From NCBI GenBank assembly GCA_946122785.1, contig CAMGYJ010000010.1, positions 52,390,162-52,454,161 on the forward strand: DNA of 64,000 nucleotides, read 5' to 3'. The notes beneath the pieces are model-generated. The model had not been told where the DNA came from and made no database searches. It saw nothing but the letters and a program-made list of their open reading frames with translations. Below are positions 1 through 12,667 of the stretch, one piece after another; the stretch's first letter is position 1, and every line of letters starts with the position of its first letter. This DNA is from Linum tenue (lineage: Eukaryota; Streptophyta; Magnoliopsida; Malpighiales; Linaceae). Made by a program: the position numbers and the translations under genes.

Positions 1-2
1 TT

Positions 3-731
3 GCCTCTTATTTTATCATTGAGAGGGGGGCTGAAAGAGAGAGGTGTGATTTATTGGATTTCTTGTCAAACCTTCCTCCTGGTTCGGTTTCATGTGGTCC
101 TTGCAGGATTATGTGGTCGCCGTGTCCAAGAGCTGGCTTCTCTGTACGCTCAATGTACCAATGCCTGTGTCGCGAGAAGTTTCCGGGAGTGGCGAATTTC
201 CCGTTCAAGTCAGTATGGAGATCGAAGGTTCCTTCGAAAGTTAATGGATTTGCTTGGCTGCTCTTTCATAATCGCACTCTTACCCATGACAATTTAAAGA
301 AGCGAGGATGGAATATTGTGAGCAGGTGCGTGTTGTGCGAAGCGAACATTGAGACTGCGTCCCACCTGTTCAGAAGCTGTGAGTATAGCACTAGAATTTG
401 GGACAGATTTATGACAGTTCTGTCAGTTGGAGGCCCATTCCCGATCGATATCCAACAGTTGTTTGGATGCTGGTGCCGAGAGGATCCTGGTGATTGGCTG
501 GATTGGTTCCGGTATCTTTTCCTTCATGGCTTCGTTTGGGAGGTGTGGAAGGAACGAAATGAGAGATCCTTTAAAGATACAAGTAAGACGTGGCAGGTCA
601 TTTTCCATAAAATTGGACGAACACTACTTCATTGGATCTCTGCTGCGGGACAGATCAATGATCGAAATGCCAAGGATTGGCTGAGATTGCTTGCACAGGC
701 GTGCCCTCCTCCACGAAACATTAGCATTTAG
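3..731 (+). pseudogene. LINE ORF2 C-terminus (zf-RVT region), cut by window edge
   Basis: The reading frame is open from base 3 to a stop at 729-731 and continues off the left edge, so only the end of a plant L1-type non-LTR retrotransposon ORF2 is visible. The translation shows the zinc-binding region that follows the reverse transcriptase in plant LINEs: a PSKVNGFAWLLFHNRTLT stretch, then a CVLC pair, then H and C in SHLFRSCEYS, giving a likely CxxC-H-C zinc site, and a WEVWKERNERSF tail. It matches the layout of the LINE tail at 21689-22549. No polymerase residues are in view, so activity cannot be judged. I see no internal stop in this part. Confidence 0.85.
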
Positions 732-979
732 ATGCCTCTGGGTTTTGGTTTGTTTGGGTTTCATCTGCTGTCCTTGGTTCGTTAGCTCCTGCAGGAGTCT
801 TGTGTATTCTCTTGGTCTTCTTTTCCTCCCCTCTATTTCTGTTGTTTCTGCTGTTCTTGCTTTTTTTTGGGTCCCGGTTTGTGTGTCCCTCCCCTTCCTC
901 TTTTTGCTTCCTGAACTTGTATACACCCCTGGTGTATTTCCTTGGTAATGCATCTTCACCATTATCAAAAAAGAAAGAA
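732..979 (+). mobile_element. LINE 3' UTR and A-rich end
   Basis: A pyrimidine-rich non-coding stretch follows the LINE stop and ends in an A-rich run (about 966-979). This is the normal layout of a LINE 3' end. The 5' target-site duplicate would lie left of the window, so the insertion cannot be bounded. A host exon starts only about 150 bp downstream. Confidence 0.6.
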
Positions 980-1131
980 TTCGGTGCATGGGTAGATTGT
1001 GAAATCCATGTTGAGAATAACTCGATGATTTCAGGGGTTTGCTTATGCATATGGGAATGTTAGTGGCCTTGTTGTTTAGTTGTTTTCATTAGCTGTTGGT
1101 TTCTCAGTCATTGATGTATGGTATTTAACAG

Positions 1132-1539
1132 ATCTCCACCTCAGAAAAGGCTTCACCGAATCTTCCAAATGGACACTCCACTCCACTCTCGTCTACGAAA
1201 TCTAGGCCCCATGGGATGTCAATTAATGACTCTGATTTTGCTAGGCATACCATGAGCATGCGGGCACCAGGCTCAACTTCTGCTTCCGACCAAGGTATTG
1301 CATATTTTTCAGTTTTTTATCGTTTCCATTTCTGCAATTGGTGCCTGATTCGTGGGTAGGGTCTATTAGTTGCAGTACTTCTGAGCAAGTGTTTTTTCTT
1401 TGGTTACTTTCCAGTTTCCCCTGCCCCAACAACCTATCCTAGTAACGGATACGGTTCACATTGCAATGGTTATGATAACAATCGGAGAGTATATTGGTCC
1501 CCACATGACCCCCTTAGCCGTTTTAGGTTTGGACGATGA
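1132..1539 (+). CDS. Last two exons of an unrecognised host gene (partial)
   Basis: Two exons can be read. The first is 1132-1294: acceptor TTTAACAG before it, donor G|GTATTG after it. The second is 1415-1539: acceptor TTTCCAG before it, stop TGA at 1537-1539. The first exon ends in phase 1 and the second restores the frame (163 + 125 = 288 nt, 96 codons including stop). The joined product is polar and Ser/Asn/Arg-rich, contains SRPHGMSINDSDFARHTM, and ends SPHDPLSRFRFGR. It looks like the disordered C-terminus of a larger nuclear or regulatory protein. I do not recognise the family. Upstream exons lie beyond the LINE at 1-979 or outside the window, so the LINE probably sits in an intron. What follows to about 2460 reads like 3' UTR and flank. 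Confidence 0.55.
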
Positions 1540-2593
1540 GTAACCTAGAAAAAACTTCAGCTTGCCTGCTGTCTAGAAATAGAGGCGGTTTTTTCTAGGA
1601 CGCTGAATTCTCTGTTGTAGTGTTGATGCTTGTAGAGCAAGTGGCTAATAGGTGAGCATAAGTAGTGTCTCAAGCTGTGAATATGTTAACGGCTAGGAGA
1701 AAGGTGTTGTGCTTAACTCTTAGCCATCTTGTATAATATTGGTAGGTATCCATTCGGCCACAGAAATGCTGTTTGTGATTCTCCAGTTTAGTGAATCCTG
1801 TTATAGTTAGTGGACTGAGACTCAATCATCTCCTTGTTTTTTTCTCTTCTTCCATGGTTTTCATTTATCACGGAGATTAGATACTCTATCTCCAACTCGT
1901 TGTTTCATCACCATCTTCATCTTTTAGTGAGGTGTTTTGGTGGGTCCGAGCATAGCAAGTGTTGTTCTCATTTTTCTTCACCCTAAAGGGTACTGAACTG
2001 GTGATATGTCTTATAGTTTCTTTATGGAACATGCATGTTTTCTCTGGTGGTCACACTGTCACTGCTTGCAGAGCATACTGTTTTCACATTCTGGTTGGTC
2101 TTCCGCCTCGCGTGCTTTATGGGCAGTGAGTGTCATAAATGAAATATATGCATGGTTTCCAGCTTGTGCATGTATACGAGGTGAGTCGGGTATGCGCCAT
2201 AGCCATGGTTTCCGTACTGCCAGACTGCTGTCACATTGATTCAACGTCCATGGCTCTCTGCTGGAATTGAAGATGTGGTGTGAACTCTTCTTCTGTATGG
2301 TTGGTTGATAGATAACAATTTCTGACTGTCGAAAAGATGTCAAGCCCTCCGGACCCTGTTACCTTACCAGTGGACGGCGGGTAATCATCAAGGAATATAA
2401 TTGGCATGATTAATTTCCAACTATGTAGCGTGTTTGGCTCAAAAAAATTCACGAGGTTATGAAATTCATTATCAGAACAATGACTGTACGAGTTTCCAAG
2501 AATATTTTATGGGTAAAGTAAATGAGATTGATTGATTTAAGTAATCTAGAGCAAGTTAATAATGGTTGCTCAATATTCATTTGGAAATTCATT
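1540..2593. other. 3' UTR/flank and intergenic, no gene seen
   Basis: T-rich sequence after the stop at 1539 is plausibly the 3' UTR of the upstream gene. The short ORFs here have no recognisable domain and no splice structure. Nothing else is supported. Confidence 0.4.
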
Positions 2594-2601
2594 ATCAAAA
2601 C

Positions 2602-2799
2602 CATTGGCAGAGCTAGGTGAGGGGACTTGGAAAATGAATATACATTAAAAATGGTGGATTTTAAGGTGTGGTTAGTAAATTTAGAACCACGTACCCCTCT
2701 TCATACCCTCTTCCTAAGACAATGATTTTACTATTGAGGCAAACTTTGTATTTCATTTTGTTTGGACCCCACTAAAATATATCTCTGGCTATGCCAATG
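2602..2799. mobile_element. 198-bp MITE with 8-bp target duplication
   Basis: The ends are CATTGGCAGAGCTAGG on the left and, read inward from the right, CATTGGCATAGCCAGAG, so they are imperfect terminal inverted repeats. ATCAAAAC flanks both sides (2594-2601 and 2800-2807). The terminus resembles that of the larger element at 15464-16232 (GGCGGAGCTAGG core). The 8-bp duplication fits hAT, but the TIR is not decisive. It lies about 270 bp upstream of the glutathione transferase start. Confidence 0.65.
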
Positions 2800-2958
2800 A
2801 TCAAAACAGTGACGGTCATAGAATAATTTGTATGCCTCGAAGCAGTTTTTGGATGCATAGTAGTAAACGATTTGGACAATGTTCAAGTCCAACAATGTCA
2901 CCTCTAGGTTTCAACTCCAAAAATAAAATAAAATAAAATACTTCTCCTTTCACACCCA

Positions 2959-2978
2959 TATATATATATATATATATG
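2959..2978 (+). promoter_or_regulatory. TA-rich tract, candidate TATA region of GST 1
   Basis: A (TA)n run lies about 90-110 bp before the ATG at 3068, with a second short CATATATAC near 3012. Either could serve as TATA element for the glutathione transferase gene. The spacing to the ATG is consistent with a short leader. Confidence 0.35.
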
Positions 2979-3061
2979 TCATCGTGTTTGTACATCCCAA
3001 TCCTTCCATTCCATATATACATCAACCAAACCAAGAACAAGAAGCGAGGGAGAGAAATTGA

Positions 3062-4432
<1,371 letters not shown>

Positions 4433-4946
4433 GCCTAGTTTTGACGTTGTGCATTTGGATACAATAAAGAAATTGATAGGGGGATTTTAAATCTTATCTT
4501 ATCTTACTATATATTATGTTGTTCAAAAACAACTTCTTGCCACATAAGCACTTGGAGAATTCACAAATTGCCAAGGTGGATAATTTTTTTTTACAAGCAA
4601 AAAAGTTAGTTAATGAGTTATTTATGGAGTTATCTCTCTCTTCTTTTAATGGTGTTTTCTTTTATTCAATAATTCTTTTTTTTTATTTATATCTATGTTT
4701 GTAGAAGAAGGCTAATGTTTGTAAGTGATATACTGATATATCACATTTGTTTAAACAAAAAATATCTTATTAAATTTTATAAGCAAAATTTCTACTAATT
4801 TTAAACAAATACACACATAAAAATAATATTTTCATCAATTAAACAAAATATAATGATGGAAATAAAGAAATAATTGTTAGAAAATCAATCAACTTTCATA
4901 AACGAACTATGTTATTTTATATTTTTGGCTATTAAACACTCTTATT

Positions 4947-5481
4947 TAGAGATGACAACCAAATCCATGACCGCAGGTGCACAACCGCCTCCGACCCAGT
5001 CAATGCGGGGAATATTCTCATTGATTGGGTATGGGTAAAACACGCAAATTTTTTGATGGAGATGGGTGGATACGGTTTTGAAATCCCCCGCCCCATACCC
5101 ATACCCAAACCCGCCCCGCCGAGGATCATTTGTTATATGCAGCAAAAATAACGAGTCTATTGTAATATGTCAATAGAAGGAAGGGTAATTAAAAGAAAAC
5201 AGAGTTTTAAAATATAATTGATGGCCACCAAATCGTAATTTCATCCACTTATGTATAAGTTCCATACTTTTGGGCAGGTAGTACCAAAATTTTTTACATT
5301 TTTTTTATGGTGAGTAGCTTATGGGACGAGTATTACCCATGGGTATCCGAAACCGCGGGTATGGAGATGAGTTTGTAAATCCTTCCACCGTATGGGTATG
5401 CGGCAGGTACGAGTTTAGGTATTTGAAAATGGGAATGAGAATGAGGATGGTTTAGGAAAACCCGACCCATTGCCATCCTTA
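4947..5481. mobile_element. 535-bp non-autonomous hAT element
   Basis: The left end is TAGAGATGACAACC and the inward-read right end is TAAGGATGGCAATGG. This is the TAGGGATGGCAATGGG-type terminus common to plant hAT MITEs. An exact 8-bp target duplication CTCTTATT flanks it (4939-4946 and 5482-5489), as hAT transposition requires. The interior holds repeated GGGTATGGGTA-type words on both sides and no transposase ORF, so it depends on a transposase elsewhere. Confidence 0.8.
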
Positions 5482-5489
5482 CTCTTATT

Positions 5490-6669
5490 TCTAATTAATA
5501 TATCTATAAAAATAAAACAAGTATTATATAGTAAAAGTTCTGGATAGAAACTTAATGATGTACAAGTACTATTATATGGCACGTGTGAATGTTAGAGAAA
5601 TCTTTGTTGACGATGTACGATAAACATTATGTTTCATCAATCACTAATCAAACATGGGTTGACAATTTTCATTTAATAGTTGAATGTCTTCTACATTACA
5701 AGCCTTTATAGTTAGAAGACTCTAAACCGAGCTATTAGGTTAAAAATGAAGAATCTTTATAATCATGAGATCAAGGCAATTCTAATAAGTCATTTGGTTG
5801 CATGGTTGTGAGTACGTGACTCCATGTGCTGAGGGTTAGTACATATTGAGTAAATAAAATTTAAAAGCTATACCTTTCAGAATTCTCAAAATTTTAACCA
5901 AATATTTTGTATCGTGTCAAAATATTAATCATTTCTATTTTATCTTTAATAATGTTGTAAATCTTCTCTTAATTAAAATACTAAAATTTTGAATATTGAT
6001 TGACACGTGTCTCCTCCAACTCATCATCATGTTGTTGAGTCAATATTACTAACAAAAATGCTAATGGGGAGTTAACGTTTGGCTAATACTTTGTATTTTG
6101 GAAGGTATGTTTGATAATTTTAAAAGTTTGAAAGATTTGATTAATATATTGTATAAGATACTAAATTTGAGTGTCTTGATAGAAAAATTTTGACATAAGA
6201 TCCTCTGCAGAGACTTAATGAACATTCACATAAACATGTGTCAAGATTAGATAAGTTGATCATAATAAGGGGTACGGTATGTGTCAAGTTTCACTTGGAT
6301 AAACACAATTTATCGAGTAATCAAGTATCTTTATCCAATAATATGGACTCTTAATAATTGTTGAGAGTTTGTCCTCACTCGAGAATCACGAAATTTTTGA
6401 TGTTTTATAAGATCAGAAATTTGAATGGCTTGGTTGACAAATTTTTGTATACTATTCTAAATGTGACGGGATAAACCTTTAAAATATGATTTATTATTAG
6501 AGAATCGAAACCTATGAATATCATAGGTGAGTGTGCTAAATATTGAGAATTTTTAATATGAACATATAGCATACTCACTTACGAAGCGTGAGCATAAAAA
6601 AGTTAGAAGATTAAAAAGATTTTATACATGTAAATAAATTAATTTATATAAATGATAAAATGAAATTTT
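5490..6669. other. AT-rich intergenic, probably Helitron body in part
   Basis: No ORF with a recognisable domain. The stretch near 6040-6060 (GTCAATATTACTAACAAAAATGCTAA) recurs near 43640-43670, and both copies lie upstream of a Helitron 3' terminus, so they may belong to related Helitron bodies. The 5' TC end could not be fixed. Confidence 0.35.
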
Positions 6670-6697
6670 CCGGCCAACCGGCCGGGTAAAAAACTAG
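6670..6697 (+). mobile_element. Helitron 3' terminus (hairpin + CTAG|T)
   Basis: A perfect 6-bp stem CCGGCC/GGCCGG with an AACC loop (6670-6685) sits 8 bp before CTAG at 6694-6697, followed by T. This is the diagnostic Helitron 3' structure. No Rep/helicase ORF is nearby, so it is non-autonomous. The 5' end is not located. Confidence 0.7.
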
Positions 6698-6885
6698 TAA
6701 ATGATAATGAGTTTCTAATTTGGAAGTTAAGGCTGTAGTTATTCTAATGAATAAAATCCTTATCAGTGTTATTGATTTTGGTTTCTTCATAATCTAGATT
6801 ATGTGGTTGTTTGTTTAGAGGTTTTTATCATATCGTGATGAGTTGTTAACTATTTGATATAAGTAATTTAATATATAAAAATTTA

Positions 6886-7690
6886 GGTTGTGAGTTACTA
6901 TCCATTAGTGGCTCTTACACTCCTCCAAGTGCAAGTGGGAAAGTTCCAAACCCTTCTTTTACTTCACTCTCCATTCTACAACCTTTGTGTTTAGTTATTG
7001 TTCGCTGAATTTTCGACTATGGCTTTTTGCACAAATCACCGCCTTTGTGTTTTGTTATTGTTCGCTAGGTTTTCGTCTACTTTTTGCACAAATCATCGCC
7101 TTTATAAAAGCCTAGGTTGTGAGTTACTATTCATTAGTGGCTCTCACACTCCTCTAAATGCAAGTGGGAAAGTTCCAAATCCTACTCTTACCTCACTCTC
7201 CATTCTACAACCTTTGTGTTTAGTTATTGTTCGCTGGGTTTTCGTCTATGGCTTTTTGCACAAATCATCGTCTTTGTGTTTTGTTATTGTTCGCTAGGTT
7301 TTCGTCTATGACTTTTTGCATAAATCATCGTCTTTGTGTTTAGTTATTGTTCGCTAGGTTTACGTCTATGACTTTTTGCACAAATCATCGCTTTTATAAA
7401 AGCCTAGGTTGTGAGTTACTATTCATTAGTGGCTCTCACACTCCTCCAAATGCAAGTGGAGAAGTTCCAAACTCTTCTCTTACCTCACTCTCCATTCTAC
7501 AACCTTTGTGTTTAGTTATTGTTCGCTGGGTTTTCGTCTATGGCTTTTTGCACAAATCATAGCCTTTGTGTTTTGTTCGCTAGGTTTTCGTCTATGACTT
7601 TTTGCACAAATCATCTCTTTGTGTTTAGTTATTGTTTGCTAGGTTTTCGTCTATGGATTTTTGCACAAATCATCGCATTTGCCTACCATT
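6886..7690. repeat. Higher-order tandem repeat, three blocks
   Basis: A block beginning GGTTGTGAGTTACTA(T/C)CC/TCATTAGTGG starts at 6886, 7115 and 7407. Each block ends in a variable number of subunits of about 60 bp containing TTGTTCGCTAGGTTTTCGTC and TTTTTGCACAAATCAT. Block spacing of 229 then 292 bp differs by about one subunit. The open frames across it arise from repetition and have no recognisable domain. Confidence 0.75.
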
Positions 7691-8560
7691 GCATCTCAAA
7701 ATATTGTCGCGGAATCCTAAGTTATTCCCACCACTGTTTCCCAAGGCCGCTACACGAGTTTTGTATCGGGACCGAGTTTCATCCTCTTTATTATTATTAT
7801 TTTTTTCCTTTTTGTTGAGTATGATCACAATTGAACCCAAACACATGGGTATCCTAACTTGAATACAAATCATTGCCTTTGCCCCCCATTCTACAGCCAA
7901 TCTCGAAATAATGTCGCGGAATCCTAAGTTGTTCCCCACCAACGTTTCCCAAGGCCGCTACCACGAGTTTTGTATCGGGACCGAGTTTCATCCTCTTTAG
8001 TGTTTTTTCTTTCTCTTTTTCCTTTTTGTTGAGCATGATCATAATTGAACCCAATGTAGCTACCGAAAATCCATACCATATCTACTCAATGTTGGCGAGT
8101 TTAGCATCGGGACCTAATTTCGTTCGCTTTCGTGTTTTTTACTTTCACTTTTTTCCTTTTTGTTGGGGTCATGAGCGAGATTTATCCGCTTTAGTATTTA
8201 TTTATCCTTTTCCTTTTGGTTGAGAATGACAATTGAGTCCAAACGCATGGGTATACAACCTAATTCGACTCGACTAAAGCAATTTGAACCCGATTTTATA
8301 GGTTTTCGGCGGCAGCGAGTTTTATCTGTTTTTGTAATAGGTGTGTTGTGTCAGGTGTGAATTTGTCCAAAACTTGGTCCAACCAGGTCGGAGCGAGTTG
8401 AACTTGGTGTTGACGAGTTTTGAGTCGGTAGCGAGTTTTAACTTTACTGTTTTTCATTTTGCTTTTTCCTTTTGTTTGAGAAAGACAATTGAACCCAAAT
8501 CCATGGATATCCAACCTAATTTGAAAAGATCCAGAGAAGCTGCTTCATTCTGCAAAAGTT
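7691..8560. repeat. Degenerate repeats, about 200-250 bp period
   Basis: Words such as CGCGGAATCCTAAGTT, GAGTTTTGTATCGGGACCGAG and a TTTTCCTTTTTGTTGAG...AATTGAACCCAAA module recur near 7700-7860, 7885-8055, about 8205-8250 and 8455-8520, with growing divergence. It continues from the tandem block at 6886 and ends just before the Helitron terminus at 8818, so it may be internal minisatellite sequence of that element. Confidence 0.55.
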
Positions 8561-8788
8561 ATAGCAGGATCAACTACTAGTCATACAAATTGAAACATTG
8601 GCGTCATGAAAGAAGTTTAAACACAAATAATCTATTCAACAACCCTTCTGCTTTATGCAAGTTCATCGATCATATGCTATTGTAAATAACAAACCTATGA
8701 AAAGAATGATTAAAAATGAAATAAGATTACTTTCATTTTTGGTCACCATTAAAACTATTACTCTTTAAAATATTTATTTTTCTCATAT

Positions 8789-8818
8789 GCGAAGCGATAG
8801 CGAGCGGGCTTTTGCTAG
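8789..8818 (+). mobile_element. Candidate Helitron 3' terminus
   Basis: GCGAAGCGATAGCGAGCGGGC followed by TTTTG and CTAG|TT (8815-8818) matches the common plant Helitron 3' end consensus GCGAAGCGCGGGC...CTAGTT, with an internal insertion that weakens the hairpin. The LINE poly(A) end at about 8827 abuts it. Confidence 0.45.
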
Positions 8819-8826
8819 TTGATATA

Positions 8827-8870
8827 TAAAAAAAAGGATTATTCCCTCGGTAATTGTTGTGTTTGTTTAT
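8827..8870 (-). mobile_element. 3' tail of minus-strand LINE (distal fragment)
   Basis: Read on the minus strand, the sequence joining across the gypsy element (16771 side to 8870 side) gives a tail with CAATTACCGA and a terminal A run. This parallels the end of the LINE at 22600-22650 (GATAATTACCG then A run). It shows that the Ty3/gypsy element landed in the last tens of bases of this LINE. Confidence 0.6.
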
Positions 8871-10225
8871 TGATAGGGCAAAAGCGTATAGCTTCAATTC
8901 CTATCTCGTAGTAAACCGGAAGTTCGGGTATCGTCTCTCAGGGACTGGTACAATCTTATATTCTATCAATTTATAGAGCAAACTATAGGTGAAAATGGTT
9001 TAACGAGACTAATTATCTAAAAGCAAAATTAACTAATTAAGCAAAGTAAATTGGTCGGGATAAATTCAATGAAGAAAGCTCTGGGAGAAACACTGGGACT
9101 CACTACCTATTAATCCAAATTAATTCACATATTCCAATCAATTTAATCCATATCTCTACAGCCAGGATATCACTACTGTGCTAGCTATCCCTGTCGGGAA
9201 TTACTACGTACTAAACAATTAAATCAAATCCTATTGTCGTAGCTCAATGAATTAATTATTTAGCCTGAAGATCGATATCCTATTTAAGATCGCATAGCAC
9301 CTTATTTAATCCACTGTCGCTTCGATAAGTTACTATGTCACATGAAATATGTTCGTTATTAGAGTTTCACTGTCGTTAATTACCTAATTAACAACAAATC
9401 AATGTATTGGTGGCCAGTCAACATAAAGCATTAAGCAATTCCATGCAATAGAGATCGGAAGAAAAGAAATATGAATCAATCCATCAAGTATAGAAAATAG
9501 CTACATCCTATGGTGTTTCCCCCAGAAATTGGAATTTAGTTCATGACAAAATAAAGCACAAAATCATCATCATAATCATCATAAAACTAATCACGAGACA
9601 AAGAAAATACTGATTTTCCCTCGGCGCCGCTACTATCCAATGGGCTGTCTCCTGAATTAATTCCTCCCAAAGCGATTCGTGTTCTTCTCACAAGGGCTGC
9701 GCGCGCTGCTGTTTTTTTTCCCCAACGAGAATCGCCTGCGCCCCTTTTGTTTTCTTTCCAAAGAATTTTTTTCCGCCCAGCTCTTACTGTCCCCAGCTTT
9801 TCTTGCTGCCGTCCACCAAAAGGAATTGGTTTCCAAGAGAATTCCACCCCAAAAATCCCCAAGCCAACCAACCCTCCAAGTAATTCCGATCCCAGTCCAC
9901 TTCCGGCCTTCCGGTCCGAATTCTTCCCGTGTCCAATTAAATCCCCTAGCCGGTCCAATAAGTCCTTTAATTAACGGGGCTAGGTCAAGAATCCTGTCCA
10001 AATTGGTTCGGTTATAGACTTGAATTTGTGTTCCACTTGTCTGCTTGTACTTCCACAATTTCTATCTTTCCACCTAAAATATATCGAAATTCTAACAAAT
10101 GGTGGTAATGGTCTTATAACCATTCCGGAGTCAGTTGGGCCTTAAAACAAATAATATATGTCTCAAACATATCATGACATAATCACATTAAGCACATAAT
10201 ATCAATATGTTTTCGACAATTATCA
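8871..10225 (-). repeat. 3' LTR of the gypsy element
   Basis: 1,355 bp, starting TGATAGGGC and ending TTATCA on the plus strand, so the LTR reads TGATAA...CTATCA on the element strand with canonical TG/CA ends. It lacks the 769-bp insertion found in the other LTR and so serves as the empty-site reference. Confidence 0.88.
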
Positions 10226-10240
10226 CAACCCCCCACACTC
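10226..10240 (-). other. Polypurine tract
   Basis: On the minus strand GAGTGTGGGGGGTTG directly precedes the 3' LTR. This is the expected plus-strand primer site for an LTR retrotransposon of this orientation. Confidence 0.7.
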
Positions 10241-11740
10241 AATACTTGCTTGTCCCTGAGCAACGACTCGAACAACGAGAACGATAATTGGAGGAAAACA
10301 CAACACAGACCAGGGAGACACAACCTTGCTCAAAACACAAAAACTCAAGACACACAAAAACAACAACTCAACACAAGAAATTTACCCTTGTACTCTTGTG
10401 ATAATCAGTAGTTTCTTTCTCAATTGATGAGTTGTGCTTTAATGATCATACCCTTCACCCCACACTCAAGGTCTTTGCAACCCTTAACCATTGACTGACT
10501 CAAATCCATCCAAAAACTCAAATAGCAACACTCAATTTCGATCGTCAGTAGTGGGTGGTTAACAACTTATGGTGCAACAATTATTAGGAGAATCTAACCA
10601 CATCAGTGAGGTGCATATCTCGTGAGGACAGTCTGGCTTACTCACACCAAGCATAAGCAATTAATTAGGCATGAGTCTCAAAAACTAATGGGGGAAGCTT
10701 TTTCGCAAACTTGGTTTTAACTTTAAGCACATCACTACCTTTTATGACAAGGAGAGGCTTTTTCTCTTTCTGCTTTTGCTTGCCGAGAGGTCGTATTTAG
10801 TACAAGTGGGATTGTTTCTTACTACCGGTGACCGAGCAAGAGCAATTCTGCTTCTTAGCACGCATAAGGGCTTCTTTTAACTCCTTTTCCTCGGTCCGTG
10901 TGGAGGGTCATTGCATATCCTCTAATGGCACTTCACTCAACTGGGGATCGTACTTAATAAGCAACATCGTACGGTCGCGAACCGATTCTCAATTGAATCT
11001 TTCCTCATCCCCATGTGCAATGAGTGATTGCCTCACACGATTTTGGCATTTTACCCACACTTTAATTGTTATGGCAACTTTCTTATATTTTACTTGTCAG
11101 GTAGTGTTTTCTTTTATAAAGATACAGTTCACCCCATCATAAAACCATTAAAAACAGAGAGACTCGTTGCAAAGTCAAAAGCTCACAACACATGCAAGTA
11201 AGCACGATATCCAAACATGTTGAATGGTCAATGTTCTCCACCTAACTACTTTCACCAAAAGTCATTACACTATCCTCACAAAAGAGAATGTTGCTAATGG
11301 AGTTTGCTCATTCAAAGCATATTAAGTCAGTCAAAACATCAAGTTCATTGTGAAGAACTATGCAATTCAACACTAGTGGGGTGATTTTGATGATTTCGTT
11401 CAAGCACAAACTCATTTCACACGCATCACGGTCATTTACATCATGTTACCACAAGAGTACAAGGTTTTGTTTTTAATTTTTTTGATTTTTAGGTGTTTTT
11501 TAGCCATTAACTTTGCACAGGCAGCCTGCTTTTTACACAGCCAAACTGCTGTGCTCAACCTAATGGCAATTTTTTTTTGGATTTTTTTTTAACCGACCAC
11601 ATGACAAAAGGAACAAACAAACACTAAGACTCGCCACCCCACACTCAGGATGGAACATTGTCCCTAATGTTCAACTCCTAATCTAAACATGCACGGTTTG
11701 ACACAACGAAAAAGAAAAATAAAGAAAAGAAAACTTACCT
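10241..11740 (-). other. Non-coding region between pol remnant and 3' LTR
   Basis: About 1.5 kb without convincing coding. Tat/Athila elements often carry long non-coding sequence or an extra ORF between pol and the 3' LTR. The ORF at 10828-11142 (+) shows no recognisable domain and lies on the wrong strand for the element. Confidence 0.5.
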
Positions 11741-11798
11741 TGGGTTGCCTCCCAAGAAGCACTTGTTTAACGTCCTCAGCCTGACGTTTATGGAGCTT

Positions 11799-12101
11799 TC
11801 AACCAATGGGTATGGAATGGTATCCAGAATACCCTCCCGAGCAATGATAGAATGCATAACCTCCATCCAACATATGAGTCACCTCTGCAGGGCCAGGTGT
11901 GCGAAAATTGGGTATGACCTTCTTAGTTGGCATGTTAGACCCTTTAGTGATGCGTAGGTGGTACTGCAGCGCCTCAAGCAGGTACTCTTCCTGTTTCAAT
12001 GTCAGTGAAGAAGGAATAATAACATGAAGATTGAAATCCTTACCCAAATATCTATACTTGAGGTGACCTGGCAAGGATTTCTGCCCTTGCTTTGACTTCA
12101 A
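11799..12101 (-). pseudogene. Pol remnant (start of reverse transcriptase, deleted)
   Basis: The translation begins with a LPGHLKYRYLGKDFNLHVII stretch, characteristic of the region before the reverse transcriptase in Tat/Athila pol. After a short unrelated join it resumes with GGYSGYHSIPIG, which corresponds to the normally LDGYSGYNQIPI-like palm motif much further on, and then stops. Most of the polymerase, RNase H and integrase are missing. An internal deletion within pol is the simplest reading. Confidence 0.7.
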
Positions 12102-12365
12102 AATCTGAGCAGATAGGATAGGTGATAGTTCTTCGGATGGTCCACTATCACAGGAAAAGGGATTTTTCCTTTCTCGAGCTCCACTTTCAAGATCATCAAT
12201 TGCATCGTGATTATGATCAACTTGAAAGACATTAAAAAATTTCCTCCTCCTTACCTACTCGGAATGTCAACTTGCCTCTCCCAACATCGATGAGTGCATC
12301 ACCGGTTGCTAGAAAAGGTCTGCCAAGAATTAGAGGCACTCCCTGATCATCTTCCATCTCCAGAA

Positions 12366-12644
12366 TTACAAAATCTGTTGGAGAATAAACTTCCCCATCT
12401 TCACCAATACATTCTCCATCACTCCTTTTGGAATTTTTACTGATCGATCAGCCAATTGGAGAGTGATCCGAGTAGGCTTAAGAACATCTCCCAATCCCAA
12501 TTTCTTGTAGACTGAGTATGGCATCAAATTAATTCCTGCTCCAATATCACAAAGTGATTTATTGAATTCTGTACCTCCAATGACACATGGAATGGTGAAG
12601 CTGCCCGGATCATCCCTCTTTTCTGGTAATTTATTCTGAATCAC
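12366..12644 (-). pseudogene. Gypsy aspartic protease domain remnant
   Basis: Contains CVIGGTEFNKSLCDIGAGINL and YSVYKKLGLG, then [11 protein letters not shown]. In Tat/Athila proteases the active site is normally D-L-G-A-S-I-N-L. Here the catalytic Asp and Gly persist (DIGAG) but Ser has changed to Gly. It is separated from the gag frame by frame breaks around 12650-12670. Confidence 0.75.
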
Positions 12645-12667
12645 AGCACTACATTCAGAAGTAAGGG

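Noticed and set aside
6998..7818. Three overlapping ORFs of 71-99 aa with repeated LVIVRWVFVYGFLHKS-type segments
   Set aside because: The apparent protein repeats come from the tandem DNA repeat. No start context, domain or splice evidence.
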